A stretch of DNA of 38,736 nucleotides from Comamonadaceae bacterium. Its GTDB lineage: Bacteria > Pseudomonadota > Gammaproteobacteria > Burkholderiales > Burkholderiaceae_C. A program made the translations under genes and the position numbers. Below the pieces are notes generated by a model. That model made no database searches, was not told where the DNA came from, and saw only the letters and a list, made by a program, of their open reading frames with translations. The stretch spans positions 1-38,736 of the forward strand of contig CANGIQ010000027.1 in assembly GCA_947453965.1 (NCBI GenBank), written 5' to 3'. Shown here one piece after another: positions 37,424 through 38,736 of the stretch; the first letter of the stretch is position 1; the number at the start of each line of letters is the position of its first letter.

Positions 37424-38736
37424 ATGAACGCCCCACTTTCAAACGACCAGCAAACCACCTTGGCCCGCGCCGAGCGCCAAGCCCACGTGGTGTCAGCCCT
37501 GCTGCAAGTCCTGCCACCGCACGCCCTGCTCTACACCCTGGAAGACACGGTGCCTTACGAGTGCGACGGCCTGACCGCCTACCGCGCTCGACCCCTTTGC
37601 GTGGCTTTGCCTGAAACGATTGAGCAAGTGCAAGCCGTGCTCCAAACCTGCCACGCCTTGGATGTGCCCGTGGTGGCACGTGGTGCAGGCACAGGGCTCT
37701 CAGGTGGCGCCATGCCGCACACCCTGGGCGTGACGCTGTCGCTGGCCAAGTTCAACCAGATTCTCAACATCGACCCTGTCGCACGAACTGCCGTGGTGCA
37801 GTGCGGTGTGCGCAACTTGGCCATCAGCGAGGCAGTGTCCAAGTACGGGCTGTATTACGCGCCCGACCCCTCCAGCCAAATTGCCTGCACCATCGGTGGC
37901 AATGTGGCCGAGAACTCGGGGGGCGTGCATTGTTTGAAATACGGCCTGACCGTGCACAACGTGCTCAAGGTCAAGGGTTTCACCATCGAAGGTGAGCCGG
38001 TTGAATTTGGTGGCGATGCACTCGACGCACCGGGCCTGGACCTGCTGCCCATCGTGGTGGGCAGCGAAGGCATGTTGGCAGTGACCACCGAAGTCACCGT
38101 CAAGTTGGTGCCCAAGCCCCAACTGGCGCGCTGCATCATGGCCAGCTTTGACGATGTACGCAAAGCGGGCGACGCCGTGGCTGCGGTGATTGCCGCAGGC
38201 ATCATCCCAGCGGGCCTAGAGATGATGGATGGCCCCATGACTGCCGCGGTGGAAGACTTTGTCCACGCCGACTATGACCTGAGCGCCGCCGCCATTTTGC
38301 TGTGCGAGAGCGACGGCACGCCCGAAGAGGTGGAAGAAGAAATTGGCCGCATGAGCGAGGTGCTGCGCGGCTGCGGCGCCACCGCCATCACGGTGAGCCG
38401 CGATGAGGCGCAACGCATGAAGTTTTGGAGCGGTCGCAAAAACGCGTTCCCCGCTTCGGGCCGCATCAGCCCCGACTACATGTGCATGGACAGCACCATC
38501 CCGCGCAAGCGTTTGGCGGACATCTTGCAAGCCATTTCTGAGATGGAAAAGAAATACCAGCTGCGCTGCTTGAACGTGTTCCATGCCGGTGACGGCAACT
38601 TGCACCCGCTGATTTTGTTTGATGCCAACGACCCCGATCAAATGCACCGTTGCGAACAGTTTGGCGCCGACATTTTGGAAACCAGCGTGGCCATGGGCGG
38701 CACGGTGACGGGCGAGCACGGCGTGGGCATCGAGAA
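37424..38736 (+). CDS. glcD: Glycolate oxidase FAD-binding subunit, cut by the window end
   Basis: The first 437 codons of a protein of about 490-500 residues that oxidises glycolate to glyoxylate with GlcE and GlcF. ATG 37424 begins MNAPLSNDQQTTLARA. The FAD_binding_4 domain shows PVVARGAGTGLSGGAMPH and CTIGGNVAENSGGVHCLKYG. The C-terminal FAD-oxidase domain has SGRKNAFPASGRISPDYMCMD, FHAGDGNLHPLILFD and GGTVTGEHGVGIE, where the window stops. D-lactate dehydrogenases share this fold, but the GRKNAFPA and GEHGVGIE motifs fit GlcD best. TAAAGT just upstream may be a -10 box. Confidence 0.92.
   Translation, partial: MNAPLSNDQQTTLARAERQAHVVSALLQVLPPHALLYTLEDTVPYECDGLTAYRARPLCVALPETIEQVQAVLQTCHALDVPVVARGAGTGLSGGAMPHTLGVTLSLAKFNQILNIDPVARTAVVQCGVRNLAISEAVSKYGLYYAPDPSSQIACTIGGNVAENSGGVHCLKYGLTVHNVLKVKGFTIEGEPVEFGGDALDAPGLDLLPIVVGSEGMLAVTTEVTVKLVPKPQLARCIMASFDDVRKAGDAVAAVIAAGIIPAGLEMMDGPMTAAVEDFVHADYDLSAAAILLCESDGTPEEVEEEIGRMSEVLRGCGATAITVSRDEAQRMKFWSGRKNAFPASGRISPDYMCMDSTIPRKRLADILQAISEMEKKYQLRCLNVFHAGDGNLHPLILFDANDPDQMHRCEQFGADILETSVAMGGTVTGEHGVGIE

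Overview
The window looks like chromosomal DNA of a betaproteobacterium of the family Comamonadaceae, in the Limnohabitans/Rhodoferax/Acidovorax neighbourhood. The grounds are the complete glycerol ABC uptake locus, a DUF3567 protein, a PhaM-type PHA granule protein, a recG-oxyR-ubiA gene run, a Tgt with an extended zinc loop, and moderately high GC with Burkholderiales-like protein sequences. The genus is an inference from family resemblance; no rRNA or tRNA gene is present. No prophage, CRISPR array, transposase or integrase was found, and no gene-free stretch exceeds about 220 bases.

Layout. (1) 1-2745, minus strand: start of the spc ribosomal protein operon (rplN-rplX-rplE-rpsN-rpsH-rplF-rplR) with its own strong sigma70 promoter. 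Here rplN is preceded by glpD rather than by the S10 operon. (2) 2779-12825: a glycerol regulon. glpS-glpT-glpP-glpQ-glpU-glpV (ABC importer) and glpD are on the minus strand, glpR-glpK diverge on the plus strand, and the shared control region carries TTCG repeats. (3) 12842-18153: proC, a small secreted Lys-rich protein, then recG-oxyR-ubiA on the minus strand. recG carries an 82-bp near-perfect palindrome inside its reading frame. (4) 18231-22810, plus strand: a ParE-type toxin-antitoxin pair, a small hypothetical gene, queA, tgt, and dctA with a hairpin against its start codon. (5) 22816-30723, minus strand: a FIST sensor-domain protein, phaM, and a tight group of two multi-haem cytochromes c, a DUF2946 protein, a TonB-dependent receptor, a YcnI/DUF1775 protein and a PCuAC copper chaperone. 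The group reads as copper uptake and delivery next to an electron-transfer chain. (6) 30823-38736: a DksA/TraR zinc-finger protein with a small partner, a VOC protein, a fumarylacetoacetase-family enzyme divergent from an IclR regulator, DUF3108 and DUF3567 proteins, purU, a GcvA-type LysR regulator, an intergenic 24-bp-arm hairpin element, and the start of glcD, which runs off the end.

How the parts work together. Glycerol enters through GlpSTPQUV, is phosphorylated by GlpK and oxidised by GlpD to dihydroxyacetone phosphate, under GlpR control. DctA and GlcD add C4-dicarboxylate and glycolate use, which suits a heterotrophic freshwater bacterium. PhaM points to PHA storage. OxyR handles peroxide stress.

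Most worth a second look: the palindromic insert in recG, the second hairpin element at 37254-37325, the complementary degeneration of the two glycerol ABC ATPases (GlpS lacks the switch histidine, GlpT lacks the LSGGQ signature), and the intrinsic terminator only 15 bases upstream of the glpD start.
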